From assembly GCF_019236175.1 (NCBI RefSeq), contig NZ_JAFAJM010000005.1:248001-312000 (forward strand): DNA of 64,000 bases, in the 5' to 3' direction. A program made the position numbers and the translations under genes. Of the stretch, positions 26,933 to 35,838 are shown piece after piece (position 1 is the stretch's first letter; the number at the start of each line of letters is the position of its first letter). The DNA is from Chryseobacterium sp. (lineage in GTDB: Bacteria > Bacteroidota > Bacteroidia > Flavobacteriales > Weeksellaceae). The notes under the pieces were generated by a model. It was not told the DNA's origin, ran no database searches, and saw only the letters and a program-made list of their open reading frames with translations.

Positions 26933-27160
26933 TTATACTGCATCTCCTGCTTCATCACTATCAGAAGGATACTTCATCGTTACGTGCCCGTCGTTTGAAG
27001 GAAGTGTAGCACTGTCTTCAAGGGCTGTAGTGGTCATAATATCATCTTTAAGAAGTGAAGTAACAGAAGCGGCCCCTCCTTTTACCGTTTCAGGGTCTTT
27101 AAGTTGCTTTTCTAAGAATGATGCAAAGAATGGCTTCTTTTTTAAATTTTTGTTTTCCAT
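26933..27160 (-). CDS. Graspetide (microviridin-like) precursor peptide A
   Basis: 75 residues, first gene of the operon. The leader again has PFFASFLEKQ (10-19) and KGG (27-29). The core is TMKYPSD (61-67) followed by SDE, so the ring-2 acid would be Asp69 and the ring-3 acid Glu70. The region between GG and core differs from peptide B. TLPSND (52-57), just before the core, looks like a worn second motif. After GG cleavage a product of about 46 residues with a ring-bearing C-terminus is expected. Confidence 0.9.
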   Translation of the reverse strand: MENKNLKKKPFFASFLEKQLKDPETVKGGAASVTSLLKDDIMTTTALEDSATLPSNDGHVTMKYPSDSDEAGDAV

Positions 27161-27275
27161 AAGGTAATAATTTTATTTTTTTGACAATCCAAAGTACAAA
27201 AAAATTCAACTCATGGAGATATAATCTAAAATTTTAATAAAATTTTAACACAAACATCAAAAATCAAGTACAAAT

Positions 27276-28067
27276 TTAACCTAAACCAAGAAATCCCTTC
27301 ACTACATTTGCAAAATCAACAGGATTTTCAGCCTGTACCCAGTGTCCCGCATTCTTTACAATAACAATTTTAGCTTTCGGAAACTGTTGTTTAATCCCAT
27401 ATTCATCCTGCGGGAGAATATAATTAGACCTGTCACCGGCAATAAATAAGGTTTCTCCTTCAAAAACGCCAAATTTTATAGCATTGGAAACAAATTCATT
27501 ATATTTTTCAGATAAGGTTTTAAGATTGAATCTCCAGTTGAGTTTTTTCTGATCGTCCCAATACAGATTTTTTGTTAAAAACTGAACGGTAGATCTTTCG
27601 GGGATGTACTGATTTAAGACCGCTTCCACCTCATTTCTTGAATTGACGGTATTGAAATCCACACTTTCCAGTGCTTTTATAATTCCCTGATGATGCGGTG
27701 GATATGCTTTAGGTGAAATATCCACAACAATCAGTTTTTCTACTCTTTCAGGATATTGTATAGCAAACTGCATTACAGCTTTCCCTCCTAAAGAATGTCC
27801 TAAAACATGAGCTTTCTGAATTCCGTAGTGATCCATATATCGGGCAATATCATCTGCCAGATCATCATGAGACATGCTATCCGAATGAAAACTCCGTCCG
27901 TGATTTCTTAAATCGATCAGATGGACCGGAAGATACTCCCCCAGATCTTTACCAAAGCTTCCCCAGTTATCCAGCATTCCGAATAATCCGTGAAAAACCA
28001 GTAATGGCGTCGTTGTCAGATTTTCGCCAAATATTTTCGAGTTTAATATTTCCATATTGTTTACCAT
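27276..28067 (-). CDS. Alpha/beta hydrolase (YbfF-like esterase)
   Basis: 263 residues, cytosolic. Oxyanion region VFHGLFGMLDNW (about 24-35), DLRNHGRS (about 52-59), nucleophile elbow GHSLGG (about 89-94), catalytic His in KNAGHWVQAENP (about 238-249). This matches the YbfF esterase family, which acts on short acyl esters; the natural substrate is unknown. It starts inside the last codons of pdxJ (ATG at 28067 overlaps the stop by 7 bases; MEIL at 28055 is the alternative), so it is coupled to pdxJ. Confidence 0.85.
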   Translation of the reverse strand: MVNNMEILNSKIFGENLTTTPLLVFHGLFGMLDNWGSFGKDLGEYLPVHLIDLRNHGRSFHSDSMSHDDLADDIARYMDHYGIQKAHVLGHSLGGKAVMQFAIQYPERVEKLIVVDISPKAYPPHHQGIIKALESVDFNTVNSRNEVEAVLNQYIPERSTVQFLTKNLYWDDQKKLNWRFNLKTLSEKYNEFVSNAIKFGVFEGETLFIAGDRSNYILPQDEYGIKQQFPKAKIVIVKNAGHWVQAENPVDFANVVKGFLGLG

Positions 28068-28780
28068 TTTGCCAGTCTTTTCAGATAAGCCTGAACTGTA
28101 TTCTCCAATCCCATATAAAGTGCCTCAGAAACCAAAGCATGTCCTATAGAAACCTCCAGCAGATTGGGAATATGATCTGCAAAGTATTTTAAATTATCCA
28201 GACTTAAATCATGTCCTGCATTGATTCCAAGTCCAAATTCTGTTGCAGCTACCGCTGTATCATAATAAGGTTTGATCGCCTGTTCTTTATTAACTGTATA
28301 ATTTTTCGCGTAAGCTTCTGTGTAGAGTTCAATTCTGTCTGCACCTGTTTTTGCAGCATATTCTACCAGTTCAGGTAAAGGGTCAAGAAAGATAGAGGTA
28401 CGGATTCCCGCGTTTTTAAACGCCGCGATAATTTCCGTAAGATAATCCAAATGTTTTTTGGTATCCCATCCTGCATTCGAAGTAATAGCATCATCTGCAT
28501 CAGGAACCAATGTAACCTGCTCCGGCTTCACATCCAGTACCATATCAATAAAACTCTGGTGCGGATTCCCTTCAATATTAAATTCAGTAGTAACCAATGG
28601 TTTCAGATCATAGACATCTTTTCTTGTAATATGCCTCTCATCGGGTCTTGGGTGGATGGTAATTCCCTGTCCTCCGAACTCCTGGATTTTTACAGCAGCT
28701 TCTGTCACACTTGGTGTTTCACTTCCTCTCGCATTTCTTAATGTCGCAATCTTATTAATGTTTACGCTTAATTTTGTCAT
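28061..28780 (-). CDS. pdxJ: Pyridoxine 5'-phosphate synthase
   Basis: 239-residue TIM-barrel enzyme. It condenses 1-deoxyxylulose 5-phosphate with the PdxA product to give pyridoxine 5'-phosphate. Conserved stretches: LSVNINKIATLRNARG (about 3-18, the phosphate/substrate loop), GITIHPRPDERHI (about 39-51), EFNIEGNP (about 65-72), LGINAGHDLSLDNL (about 194-207) and EVSIGHAL (about 217-224). Normal length. First gene of a pair with the YbfF-like esterase; upstream is a near-match -7 element. Confidence 0.96.
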   Translation of the reverse strand: MTKLSVNINKIATLRNARGSETPSVTEAAVKIQEFGGQGITIHPRPDERHITRKDVYDLKPLVTTEFNIEGNPHQSFIDMVLDVKPEQVTLVPDADDAITSNAGWDTKKHLDYLTEIIAAFKNAGIRTSIFLDPLPELVEYAAKTGADRIELYTEAYAKNYTVNKEQAIKPYYDTAVAATEFGLGINAGHDLSLDNLKYFADHIPNLLEVSIGHALVSEALYMGLENTVQAYLKRLAKW

Positions 28781-28912
28781 TTCTTTATTTAGATATTAAA
28801 TATAAAAAGCTGGAAACAGGTGGAACAAATGTACTCACCTTTTCAAGATCAGTCTTCCCATATCCTTTGTTAATCATATTATTATTTATCAGCCGGAAGA
28901 ACATCCGTTTTT

Positions 28913-30181
28913 TTACACTTTCACACTGATCTGCATCACCTGAAGATCAAATTCCTTTGAGGCTACCAGTAAATGGTCGAAAATATCCGCCTGAATCTGT
29001 TCAAACCGTTCCCATTTGGAATCATTGGCAAAACAGTAGACTTCAAGGGGAAGCCCCTGTGGCGTTATATCCAGCTGACGAACCATTCTTGTCCCTTTTT
29101 TATCAATATCGGGATCATGTTCTATGTATTTCTGTGCGTAATATCTGAACACTCCGATATTGGTAAGCTGTCTTCCGTTCACCACCTTATCCTTATGTTC
29201 AAGACTTGCATTTTCGTTTTTAATTTCAATATTTTTCTGTTCGAGATAATCTGAAATCAGGTTTATTTCTTTTAACCTTTCAATATCCTCATCTGTTAAA
29301 AATTTAAAAGAATTGATATTAAAGTAAATAGATTTTTTGATCCTTCTCGTATTGGATTCAGACATCACCTGCATATTTTTGATCTCCGTAGTCAGGAAAT
29401 CATAAGTCGGAATTGTAGAAACAGTTTTATCAAAGTTGGTGATTTTTGTAGTCAGGAGGCTTATTTCTGTAATATTTCCTTCTATACTGTATTTGGGAAT
29501 ACTGATCCAGTCCCCTACTTTCATATTCTTGGAAGTAGCCACATGAATTCCGGTAACAAATCCTAAAATCGTATCTCTGAACACAAGAACCAGGACTGCG
29601 GTAATCGCTCCCAGACTTCCTACGATGGTGGTTCCTTTGATTCCAAAAACCACACAGAGCCCTACTACGGAAAATATAAAAATCCCCAGAATCTTAACGG
29701 TTTCCGAAATGGCATTTAAAGCCATAATTTTATAAAAGTCCTGTTTGATGGCGAAATAATTTCTAAATGCAGCCAGCGACCGGTATAGCATTCCTGCAAG
29801 AATCAGGACCAGTCCCAAATTAACACTTCTAATAATAAAGATGGTTGTTTTAGGAAGTGCTCCTTCAGGAAAAATGGAGCTTTGTATTCCGCCCACAATG
29901 GTCAGTGCAGCAAAATGAGCAACGGAATTGGTAATCTTAGACTGATAGATTGATTTTAAAACCGGAAACTTTTCCTCGTTATGAAATAAACGAAAAACAG
30001 AATTGATCGCGAATTTAAAAATAAAATCTGCAAGCAGGAACAGGGCACAAAGCAGGGCCAGTTTTACAATGATATGTATGATCCAGTCCAGCCCGGACGG
30101 AGAAACCTGAGAAATGTAAATGTACAACTGTTCGCTTATTTCCTGCAAATAGTTTTTAGTATCTTGAATATCATCTTTCAT
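28913..30181 (-). CDS. MscS-family mechanosensitive channel (YbdG-like)
   Basis: 422 residues. Four to five membrane segments occupy about residues 30-190, followed by the pore-lining helix and MscS beta domain (GSLGAITAVLVLVFRDTILGFVTG at about 190-213, then KVGDWISIPKYSIEGNITEI). The long C-terminal cytosolic part (DKVVNGRQLTNIGVFRYY) is of the YbdG/YnaI sort. It would release solutes upon osmotic downshock. The frame opens at a TTG (30190) that is part of the -7 box, so the ATG at 30181 was chosen; it lies only 6 bases from that box. Confidence 0.87.
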   Translation of the reverse strand: MKDDIQDTKNYLQEISEQLYIYISQVSPSGLDWIIHIIVKLALLCALFLLADFIFKFAINSVFRLFHNEEKFPVLKSIYQSKITNSVAHFAALTIVGGIQSSIFPEGALPKTTIFIIRSVNLGLVLILAGMLYRSLAAFRNYFAIKQDFYKIMALNAISETVKILGIFIFSVVGLCVVFGIKGTTIVGSLGAITAVLVLVFRDTILGFVTGIHVATSKNMKVGDWISIPKYSIEGNITEISLLTTKITNFDKTVSTIPTYDFLTTEIKNMQVMSESNTRRIKKSIYFNINSFKFLTDEDIERLKEINLISDYLEQKNIEIKNENASLEHKDKVVNGRQLTNIGVFRYYAQKYIEHDPDIDKKGTRMVRQLDITPQGLPLEVYCFANDSKWERFEQIQADIFDHLLVASKEFDLQVMQISVKV

Positions 30182-30187
30182 TGACAG

Positions 30188-30195
30188 CAAATTTA
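30188..30195 (-). promoter_or_regulatory. -7 box of the MscS-family gene
   Basis: TAAATTTG on the minus strand, 6 bases from the ATG at 30181; leaderless or very short leader expected. Confidence 0.5.
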
Positions 30196-30298
30196 TAAAA
30201 TAAGAATGACGATTTAAATATTCACAATCAATTTTCAGCCCAAATTATCAATATGGCATAATTTTTCTTTTTTCATATATTCGTTTATATTTTAAAGA

Positions 30299-30793
30299 AT
30301 GGATAATACAATCATTAATATTCTCTGTCTTATTTTATTAGTAGTAGGAATATTAGGAACATTTCTGCCTGTTTTACCGGGTTTATTATTAAGCATTTGC
30401 GGGCTTCTGATCTATAAATTCGGAACCGATGCAAACCTTCCTATGGTCTATGTCTGGATATTTGGAATTCTGACTGTGGCTTCTGTTGTATTAAGCTATG
30501 TGATTCCGGCGAGAACCAACAGAAAATATGGAGGTACCCGCTGGGGAAGTATCGGCTCTGTCATCGGAACCATTTTAGGAATGTTGTTTATTCCCCTGCC
30601 GTTAGGATTTCTGATCGGGATGTTTGCCGGTGTATTTATGGGAGAACTTCTTCATGACAGTAAGGACATAAATAAAGCCCTTCAGTCTACGAAAGGAGCT
30701 TTTCTTGGGTTTATCTACGGCACCGGATTCAGTTTTGTTGTCGGAGTGGCAATGTTTTTGGTAGTATTTCTTAATATGTTCAATATCATTTAA
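30299..30793 (+). CDS. DUF456 membrane protein
   Basis: 164 residues with four hydrophobic segments. DUF456 features are seen: LLVVGILGTFLPVLPGLLLS (about 14-33), RTNRKYGGTRWGSIGSVIG (about 72-90) and the glycine-rich helix FIPLPLGFLIGMFAGVFMGEL (about 97-117). Function unknown. It is followed by a lipoprotein gene after 21 bases, possibly the same transcript. Confidence 0.85.
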   Translation: MDNTIINILCLILLVVGILGTFLPVLPGLLLSICGLLIYKFGTDANLPMVYVWIFGILTVASVVLSYVIPARTNRKYGGTRWGSIGSVIGTILGMLFIPLPLGFLIGMFAGVFMGELLHDSKDINKALQSTKGAFLGFIYGTGFSFVVGVAMFLVVFLNMFNII

Positions 30794-30814
30794 ATAAAAA
30801 TAAAAAAAGAAACT

Positions 30815-31324
30815 ATGTTCCATAAAGCCCTTATATTCAGCCTGGGAATTCTTGCATTAACAGGATGTGATGCCCAAAAGAAAATAAAAACCGAAACAAA
30901 AACATCTGAAATGAGCACCAGCACAGCGTCTACAAAAGCTTCCGATCAGAAAGGAGATATCATTTATTTTACCCAGGGACAAAATAAATTTCTGAAAGAA
31001 GCTGAAGTAAATATTACATTCAAAGGTATTTCAGAAGACAGCCGCTGTCCTGAAGGAACCAATTGTATATGGGCCGGAGTAGCTGTTGCCAAAATAGAAG
31101 TGATGGGAATTACAACCAGACCTGAGACTATAAGCCTCGCCAGTATGGATCATCCCGCAAGGAATTATCATCAGTCTGCCGATTTCAACGGATATACCAT
31201 TACACTACAGGAAGTGACTCCCTATCCAAAATCTTCAGACGGACTAAGAATACCTGCTGAAAAATATAAAATAGGGATTACGGTAAAAAAGACGGAAAAT
31301 ACTTCCGGTGCTACCACGAAATAG
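30815..31324 (+). CDS. Hypothetical lipoprotein with DSRCPEGTNC motif
   Basis: 169 residues. Signal peptide with lipobox LTGC (Cys about 18), then a Ser/Thr/Lys linker (about 22-48) and a beta-rich domain. It contains EDSRCPEGTNCIWAGVA (about 74-90), a two-cysteine motif found in many uncharacterised Bacteroidota lipoproteins. Function unknown. The 3' end overlaps the convergent ung gene by 14 bases. Confidence 0.75.
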   Translation: MFHKALIFSLGILALTGCDAQKKIKTETKTSEMSTSTASTKASDQKGDIIYFTQGQNKFLKEAEVNITFKGISEDSRCPEGTNCIWAGVAVAKIEVMGITTRPETISLASMDHPARNYHQSADFNGYTITLQEVTPYPKSSDGLRIPAEKYKIGITVKKTENTSGATTK

Positions 31325-31952
31325 GTTTCTTCCCTTTTGAGACAAGATATTCATTAATTTTTGAAAAAGGTTTACTCCCGAAAAATCCTCTGTAGACAGA
31401 AAATGGTGACGGGTGCGCCGATTTTAAAATAAAATGCTTAGCCGGATTGATAAGTTCGGCTTTTTTCTGTGCAAAAGCTCCCCAGAGGACAAAAACTACA
31501 TTTTCTTTTTTATCTGAGATTTCTTTGATAATATAGTTGGTAAATTTCTCCCAGCCCAGATCTTTATGGGAATTCGGAGAATGAGCACGAACTGTCAGGG
31601 TAGCATTCAGCATCAATACGCCCTGTTTTCCCCAATCATCCAGTTCTTTTGATGTTCTTACCACACCCAGATCATCTTTTAATTCGATGAAAATATTTTT
31701 AAGCGACGGCGGTGCGGTTACCTTCTCGGAAACAGAAAAACACAGACCGTTCGCCTGATCATCATTATGGTAAGGGTCCTGCCCTATAATCACTACTTCT
31801 ATATCTTCAAAAGGTGTAATCTCCAGAGCTCTGAAAATCTGATTTTTCGGAGGAAAAACTTTAGTGGTTGCATATTCATTTTTTACTTTTTCCCATAAGG
31901 TCTTAAAGTATTCTGTACTCTTTATCGGGGCTAAAATTTCTGTCCAGGTCAT
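31311..31952 (-). CDS. ung: Uracil-DNA glycosylase
   Basis: 213 residues of family 1 UDG, which removes uracil from DNA in base-excision repair. The catalytic motif GQDPYHNDDQANGLCFSV (about residues 57-74) holds the activating Asp and Tyr. LLMLNATLTVRAHSPNSH (about 113-130) holds the Asn-containing uracil pocket. HPSPFSVYRGFFGSKPF (about 180-196) holds the catalytic His and DNA-intercalation loop. All active-site residues are intact. Confidence 0.96.
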   Translation of the reverse strand: MTWTEILAPIKSTEYFKTLWEKVKNEYATTKVFPPKNQIFRALEITPFEDIEVVIIGQDPYHNDDQANGLCFSVSEKVTAPPSLKNIFIELKDDLGVVRTSKELDDWGKQGVLMLNATLTVRAHSPNSHKDLGWEKFTNYIIKEISDKKENVVFVLWGAFAQKKAELINPAKHFILKSAHPSPFSVYRGFFGSKPFSKINEYLVSKGKKPISW

Positions 31953-32000
31953 AATTCAGTCTGAAAATTTTAAAATTGATTATTATTTGCTGCTTTAGAC

Positions 32001-32504
32001 TCATCTTTTCAAACAAAAAATCACATTTTCAGGATTTTTGTTATCTGTTTTATTTTCTTCCAAAATGAAATGATGTTTTAGAAGCAATCGTTGAGAATTC
32101 TCATTCTGCTGATGGGTGAAAGCTAAAATTTCCTGTAAATTTAAGTCATTAAATCCATAATCTAAAACCGAACCTAGTGCCTCACTCATAATTCCTTTTT
32201 TATGATAGTCGGGAAGCAGCTCGTACCCTACTTCGGCTGTCTGCCTGTTTTCAGAAAAATTCCATAGACAGATGGTTCCGATAAAATTGTTCTTGCCTTT
32301 ACAGGAAATTCCCCAGAAGATAATTTCTTTATTCTGTGTTCTTTTTCTGATGCTTAAGATAAATTCTAATGCATCATAATTGGTTTTCGGTGAATTTCTT
32401 TTCACATACCGATTGATCAGCTCATTGCTTCTGATCCTCAGAATATCTTCGGTATGACTTTCATCGATTTCTTTTAAAATCAGTCTTTGGGTTTCCAGTC
32501 TCAT
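32001..32504 (-). CDS. GNAT acetyltransferase (RimJ/RimL type)
   Basis: 167 residues. The N-terminus RLETQRLILKEI is typical of RimJ/RimL-like N-acetyltransferases. The acetyl-CoA binding region is GYELLPDYHKKGIMSEALG (about 92-110), where the usual Q/RxxGxG/A is partly relaxed to HKKGIM. It may acetylate ribosomal proteins or small amines; the target is unknown. Confidence 0.82.
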   Translation of the reverse strand: MRLETQRLILKEIDESHTEDILRIRSNELINRYVKRNSPKTNYDALEFILSIRKRTQNKEIIFWGISCKGKNNFIGTICLWNFSENRQTAEVGYELLPDYHKKGIMSEALGSVLDYGFNDLNLQEILAFTHQQNENSQRLLLKHHFILEENKTDNKNPENVIFCLKR

Positions 32505-32508
32505 CTTC

Positions 32509-32537
32509 CAAATGTATTAAACCCTGATCAATTACAA
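32509..32537 (-). promoter_or_regulatory. Promoter of the RimJ/RimL-type gene
   Basis: TTG (32535-32537), 18 bases, then TACATTTG (32509-32516) on the minus strand. Only 4 bases separate the box from the ATG at 32504. Confidence 0.55.
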
Positions 32538-32633
32538 GCTCTTTATCATTAAAAAGTCTTGATTTTTTCAACTTTCAGCTTCCAAATCTGCTCATTTTCA
32601 AATTACCACCGTATTACATTCACATTTTCTCAC

Positions 32634-32641
32634 TAAATTTG
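32634..32641 (+). promoter_or_regulatory. -7 box of the mutS2-like gene
   Basis: TAAATTTG ends one base before the ATG at 32643, so transcription would begin at or just inside the first codons. Confidence 0.5.
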
Positions 32642-32642
32642 C

Positions 32643-34793
32643 ATGGTGTATATAGATAAAGAAGATTTAGACGAATTAGAGTTTCCGCAATTGCTCGCGG
32701 AAATTTCCCCATTTGCGTATTCTCCGAAAACAAGAGAAAAAATTCTTCAACTTCGTCCGATGGAAATAGACGAGGCAGAACTTTCATTGAAAAAAACGTC
32801 AGAATACCTGTCGAGTTTTGAAAGTTCAAATGCAATTCCGTTTGATGAATATGAAGATATCGAAAGTGAGCTGAAAGTAATGCTGATTGAGAATTATCGC
32901 CTGGAAAACAGCGCTTTCATTAAAATCAAAACCATCACGGAACAAATCGGAAAACTCCAGAAGTTCTTCCCTACCATGCCGGAAACTTTTCCTACTTTAA
33001 TGGAAGATGTTTCCGTACTGGAATTCAGAAAAGAAATTATTGAGAAAGTAGATAAGGTTTTCAACCGTTTCGGTGAAGTAAAAAATGAAGCTTCCCCAGC
33101 ATTAAAAGGAATAAGAACAGAGATTCAACATGCTAAAAAAGCGATTCAGGAAAACTTCAACCGCGCACTGACCACCTATGGACAAAGTGACTTTCTGGAT
33201 GATATACGGGAAACGATTATTGATGACCAAAGGGTGCTTGCTGTAAAATCAGGATTTAAGAAAAGAGTTCCCGGAAGAACACTTGGAATTTCAAAAACAG
33301 GTTCTATCACTTATATTCAGCCGGACAGTGTTGTAAAACACTATTTCAAGCTTCGTGAGAATGAAGAGGAAGAGAAAAAAGAGATTGATAAGGTACTGAG
33401 AAAACTCACTGCAGAACTTGCCGAATTCCAGCCTCAGCTGTGGAGGTACCAGATTTATATTTTTGATCTTGACCTTACGAGAGCTAAAGCAAAGTTTGCA
33501 GAATTAATTAATGGTGTACTCCCGAAGATCAACCGTCATAAAACATTAAGGCTGAAAGATGCTTTCCACCCGTTACTATGGCTGAGAAATAAAGAAGAAA
33601 ATAAAACGATTCACCCACAAACCCTGGCTTTAACGGAACACAACAGAATCATCTGTATTTCCGGACCGAATGCAGGAGGAAAATCCATTACGCTGAAAAC
33701 AGTAGGACTGCTTCAACTGATGATTCAGACTGGGATTTTGGTTCCTGTGCATCCCAAGTCTGAAATGTTTTTCTTTGAAAAGATCATGACAGATATTGGT
33801 GATAACCAGTCGATTGAAAACCACCTGTCGACCTATTCATCAAGATTAAAGAAAATGTCAGGAATTATCCGTGAGGCTGATGCTGATACTTTATTATTGA
33901 TTGACGAATTCGGAACCGGTTCTGATCCTGAATTAGGGGGAGCTCTGGCAGAAAGTTTTATGGAGTTTTTCTATGATAAAAAGAGTTTTGCAATTATTAC
34001 AACGCATTACACAAACATCAAACTGGTCATAGAACAGCTTCCTAATGCTCAGAATGCAGCCATGCTTTTCAATGAAGAAACTCTGGAACCAATGTATAAA
34101 CTGGAAGTCGGCCAGGCCGGTAGTTCATTCACGTTTGAGGTTGCAGAAAAAAATAAAATTCCTAGATTTATCATTCATTCTGCCAAGAAAAAAGTAGAAC
34201 ATGACATTGTGAATCTTGATAAAACCATTGTTAAGCTTCAGCAGGAAAAATTTGAAGTTGAAAAACTGAAATCTGATCTTGCGGAAAGAAAAGAGTCTGT
34301 AGAGGATAAACGAGATAATCTTCAGAAACTGAATGATCAGCTTCAGCAGAAGTTATTCAATTTTCAGAAATTGTATGAAGAAGAACATCGTAAACTTCAG
34401 TTCGGAAATAAGATTGAAACATTCATTGAAAGCTATACAAAAGGGAAATCCAGAAAAGATGTTGTTAAAGATTTTGTAAAATTACTTGAACAGGAGAAAT
34501 TCAGAAAACTGGGGGCAGACAAAGATGAATCCAAACGTCTTCAGGTGGTGAAGAGAAAAATCACGCAACAGCTTAAAAAGGAAGAAGTGATTGAAAAAAT
34601 TGCGGAAACCAATGAAAGGCTTGAAGAAAAACGCAAGAGTGACCGTGCCGTCTGGATGAAAATAGGCCAGCGTGTACGCATTACTGGAAGTACCAGTGTA
34701 GGAACTATTGAAAAAATTTCCAGAAACAAAGTGATCGTTAATTACGGAACTTTCAAGACGACGATTGATGCGGATGAACTGGAGAGAATTTAA
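32643..34793 (+). CDS. MutS2-like ATPase lacking the Smr domain
   Basis: 716 residues of the MutS2 branch of the MutS superfamily. A helical clamp region (about 1-320) precedes the ATPase: Walker A GPNAGGKS (about 340-347), Walker B LLLIDEFGTGSDP (about 417-429) and TTHYTNIK (about 451-458). A long coiled coil follows (about 515-680), then a small KOW-like beta region (VGTIEKISRNKVIVNYG). The C-terminal Smr nuclease domain of canonical MutS2 (about 780 residues) is absent. MutS2 proteins act in recombination control or collided-ribosome rescue; without Smr, nuclease activity is not expected. Confidence 0.88.
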   Translation: MVYIDKEDLDELEFPQLLAEISPFAYSPKTREKILQLRPMEIDEAELSLKKTSEYLSSFESSNAIPFDEYEDIESELKVMLIENYRLENSAFIKIKTITEQIGKLQKFFPTMPETFPTLMEDVSVLEFRKEIIEKVDKVFNRFGEVKNEASPALKGIRTEIQHAKKAIQENFNRALTTYGQSDFLDDIRETIIDDQRVLAVKSGFKKRVPGRTLGISKTGSITYIQPDSVVKHYFKLRENEEEEKKEIDKVLRKLTAELAEFQPQLWRYQIYIFDLDLTRAKAKFAELINGVLPKINRHKTLRLKDAFHPLLWLRNKEENKTIHPQTLALTEHNRIICISGPNAGGKSITLKTVGLLQLMIQTGILVPVHPKSEMFFFEKIMTDIGDNQSIENHLSTYSSRLKKMSGIIREADADTLLLIDEFGTGSDPELGGALAESFMEFFYDKKSFAIITTHYTNIKLVIEQLPNAQNAAMLFNEETLEPMYKLEVGQAGSSFTFEVAEKNKIPRFIIHSAKKKVEHDIVNLDKTIVKLQQEKFEVEKLKSDLAERKESVEDKRDNLQKLNDQLQQKLFNFQKLYEEEHRKLQFGNKIETFIESYTKGKSRKDVVKDFVKLLEQEKFRKLGADKDESKRLQVVKRKITQQLKKEEVIEKIAETNERLEEKRKSDRAVWMKIGQRVRITGSTSVGTIEKISRNKVIVNYGTFKTTIDADELERI

Positions 34794-34840
34794 GCAATTG
34801 GGCAACCAACGAACAAAAAAATTTAAATGGTATAATCAAA

Positions 34841-34871
34841 AAAAGAGTGTTGCTTTCAACACTCTTTTTCT
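34841..34871 (+). terminator. Terminator after the mutS2-like gene
   Basis: Perfect 12-bp stem AAAAGAGTGTTG / CAACACTCTTTT with a CTTT loop and T run, 47 bases after the stop. Confidence 0.88.
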
Positions 34872-34962
34872 TTTTAATGGTTTCGTAGCGCTTACTTATA
34901 GCAAATACAAGATTTAAAATAACTGCAACGGGATAAGTATCTTCGGAAAAGCATTTAATTTA

Positions 34963-34970
34963 TATATTTG
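34963..34970 (+). promoter_or_regulatory. -7 box of the secreted protein gene at 34991
   Basis: TATATTTG, 20 bases before the ATG. Confidence 0.55.
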
Positions 34971-34990
34971 GAGGATTAAAAATTATCATC

Positions 34991-35788
34991 ATGATTTCCA
35001 TAAATAAAGCATTCTATATATCTGCTTTCAGTATTTTTTCATTGGCATTTGCTAAAGGACAGAATAAAGTTCCTTTCGGAGTGGTAAAAGCTGAGGAGGG
35101 ATATGCTAATGTACGTGTACATAAAGACAACTACAGAAAAATTGTAGATAAGATCCGTATGCGTAAAGGAGATGTTTTTGTTTATGTAAAGCCGGCTCCC
35201 GGAGAAACGGAATGGATATGGATCAAATATCCTGAAAAACAGGACGATGAAAAACCTTTTGTAAGGTATGAGACACTTGACAAGGAAGGAATGGTCAACA
35301 AAGAGCGTATCGCTTATATTGATCAGCTTCCGGCCTATACCCCTTCCAAATCTAAAAACGGAAGATCATTAATTTTCACAGATAATTCTGATCCTAAAGT
35401 ACCTACAGCCCAGAGAAGCAAAGTGGTGATTGATGTATATCCTTCTAATGCAGGATATCGTAAGAAAGAAAAAGATGCCAGCGGAAAACTTCTGACTATT
35501 GATAAGGTAAAACCATGGGGAATCAGTGATGAGCTGCCTGAAGGAATGACCGAAATCAAATCTATCAGAGTACAACAGCCCGGAAGAGGGTCCGTTTTTG
35601 TAAGGGAAGCCATCAAAAATATGTTTCAGCCCACAATGGATTTCAATAATGTAGGGGTAACGTCTCTGGATAATGATAACATTTTCCTTTATATGATCAA
35701 TGGTTCTGGGGAAAACAGATATACGAGTCTGTGGACAATCAAAAAAGGAAGAGTGATCAGTCAGATTATTTATCATAATCCGGAATAA
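34991..35788 (+). CDS. Hypothetical secreted protein with SH3-like N-terminal region
   Basis: 265 residues. Signal peptide about 1-24 (AFSIFSLAFAKGQ). The first mature segment (GVVKAEEGYANVRVHKDNYRK, about 30-50) resembles a bacterial SH3-type repeat (xxxLNVRxxPS class). The remainder is mixed beta and unrecognised (SDELPEGMTEIKSIRVQQPG; IFLYMINGSGENRYTSLW). It stands alone between a promoter and the cobalamin riboswitch. Function unknown. Confidence 0.65.
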   Translation: MISINKAFYISAFSIFSLAFAKGQNKVPFGVVKAEEGYANVRVHKDNYRKIVDKIRMRKGDVFVYVKPAPGETEWIWIKYPEKQDDEKPFVRYETLDKEGMVNKERIAYIDQLPAYTPSKSKNGRSLIFTDNSDPKVPTAQRSKVVIDVYPSNAGYRKKEKDASGKLLTIDKVKPWGISDELPEGMTEIKSIRVQQPGRGSVFVREAIKNMFQPTMDFNNVGVTSLDNDNIFLYMINGSGENRYTSLWTIKKGRVISQIIYHNPE

Positions 35789-35794
35789 ATTCAC

Positions 35795-35802
35795 TATTTT
35801 TG
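35795..35802 (+). promoter_or_regulatory. -7 box in front of the cobalamin riboswitch
   Basis: TATTTTTG, placing the expected transcript start near 35808, about 30 bases before the riboswitch. Confidence 0.5.
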
Positions 35803-35838
35803 CACCCGAAAAAGTTTAACACTTATTCATCATAGAAA

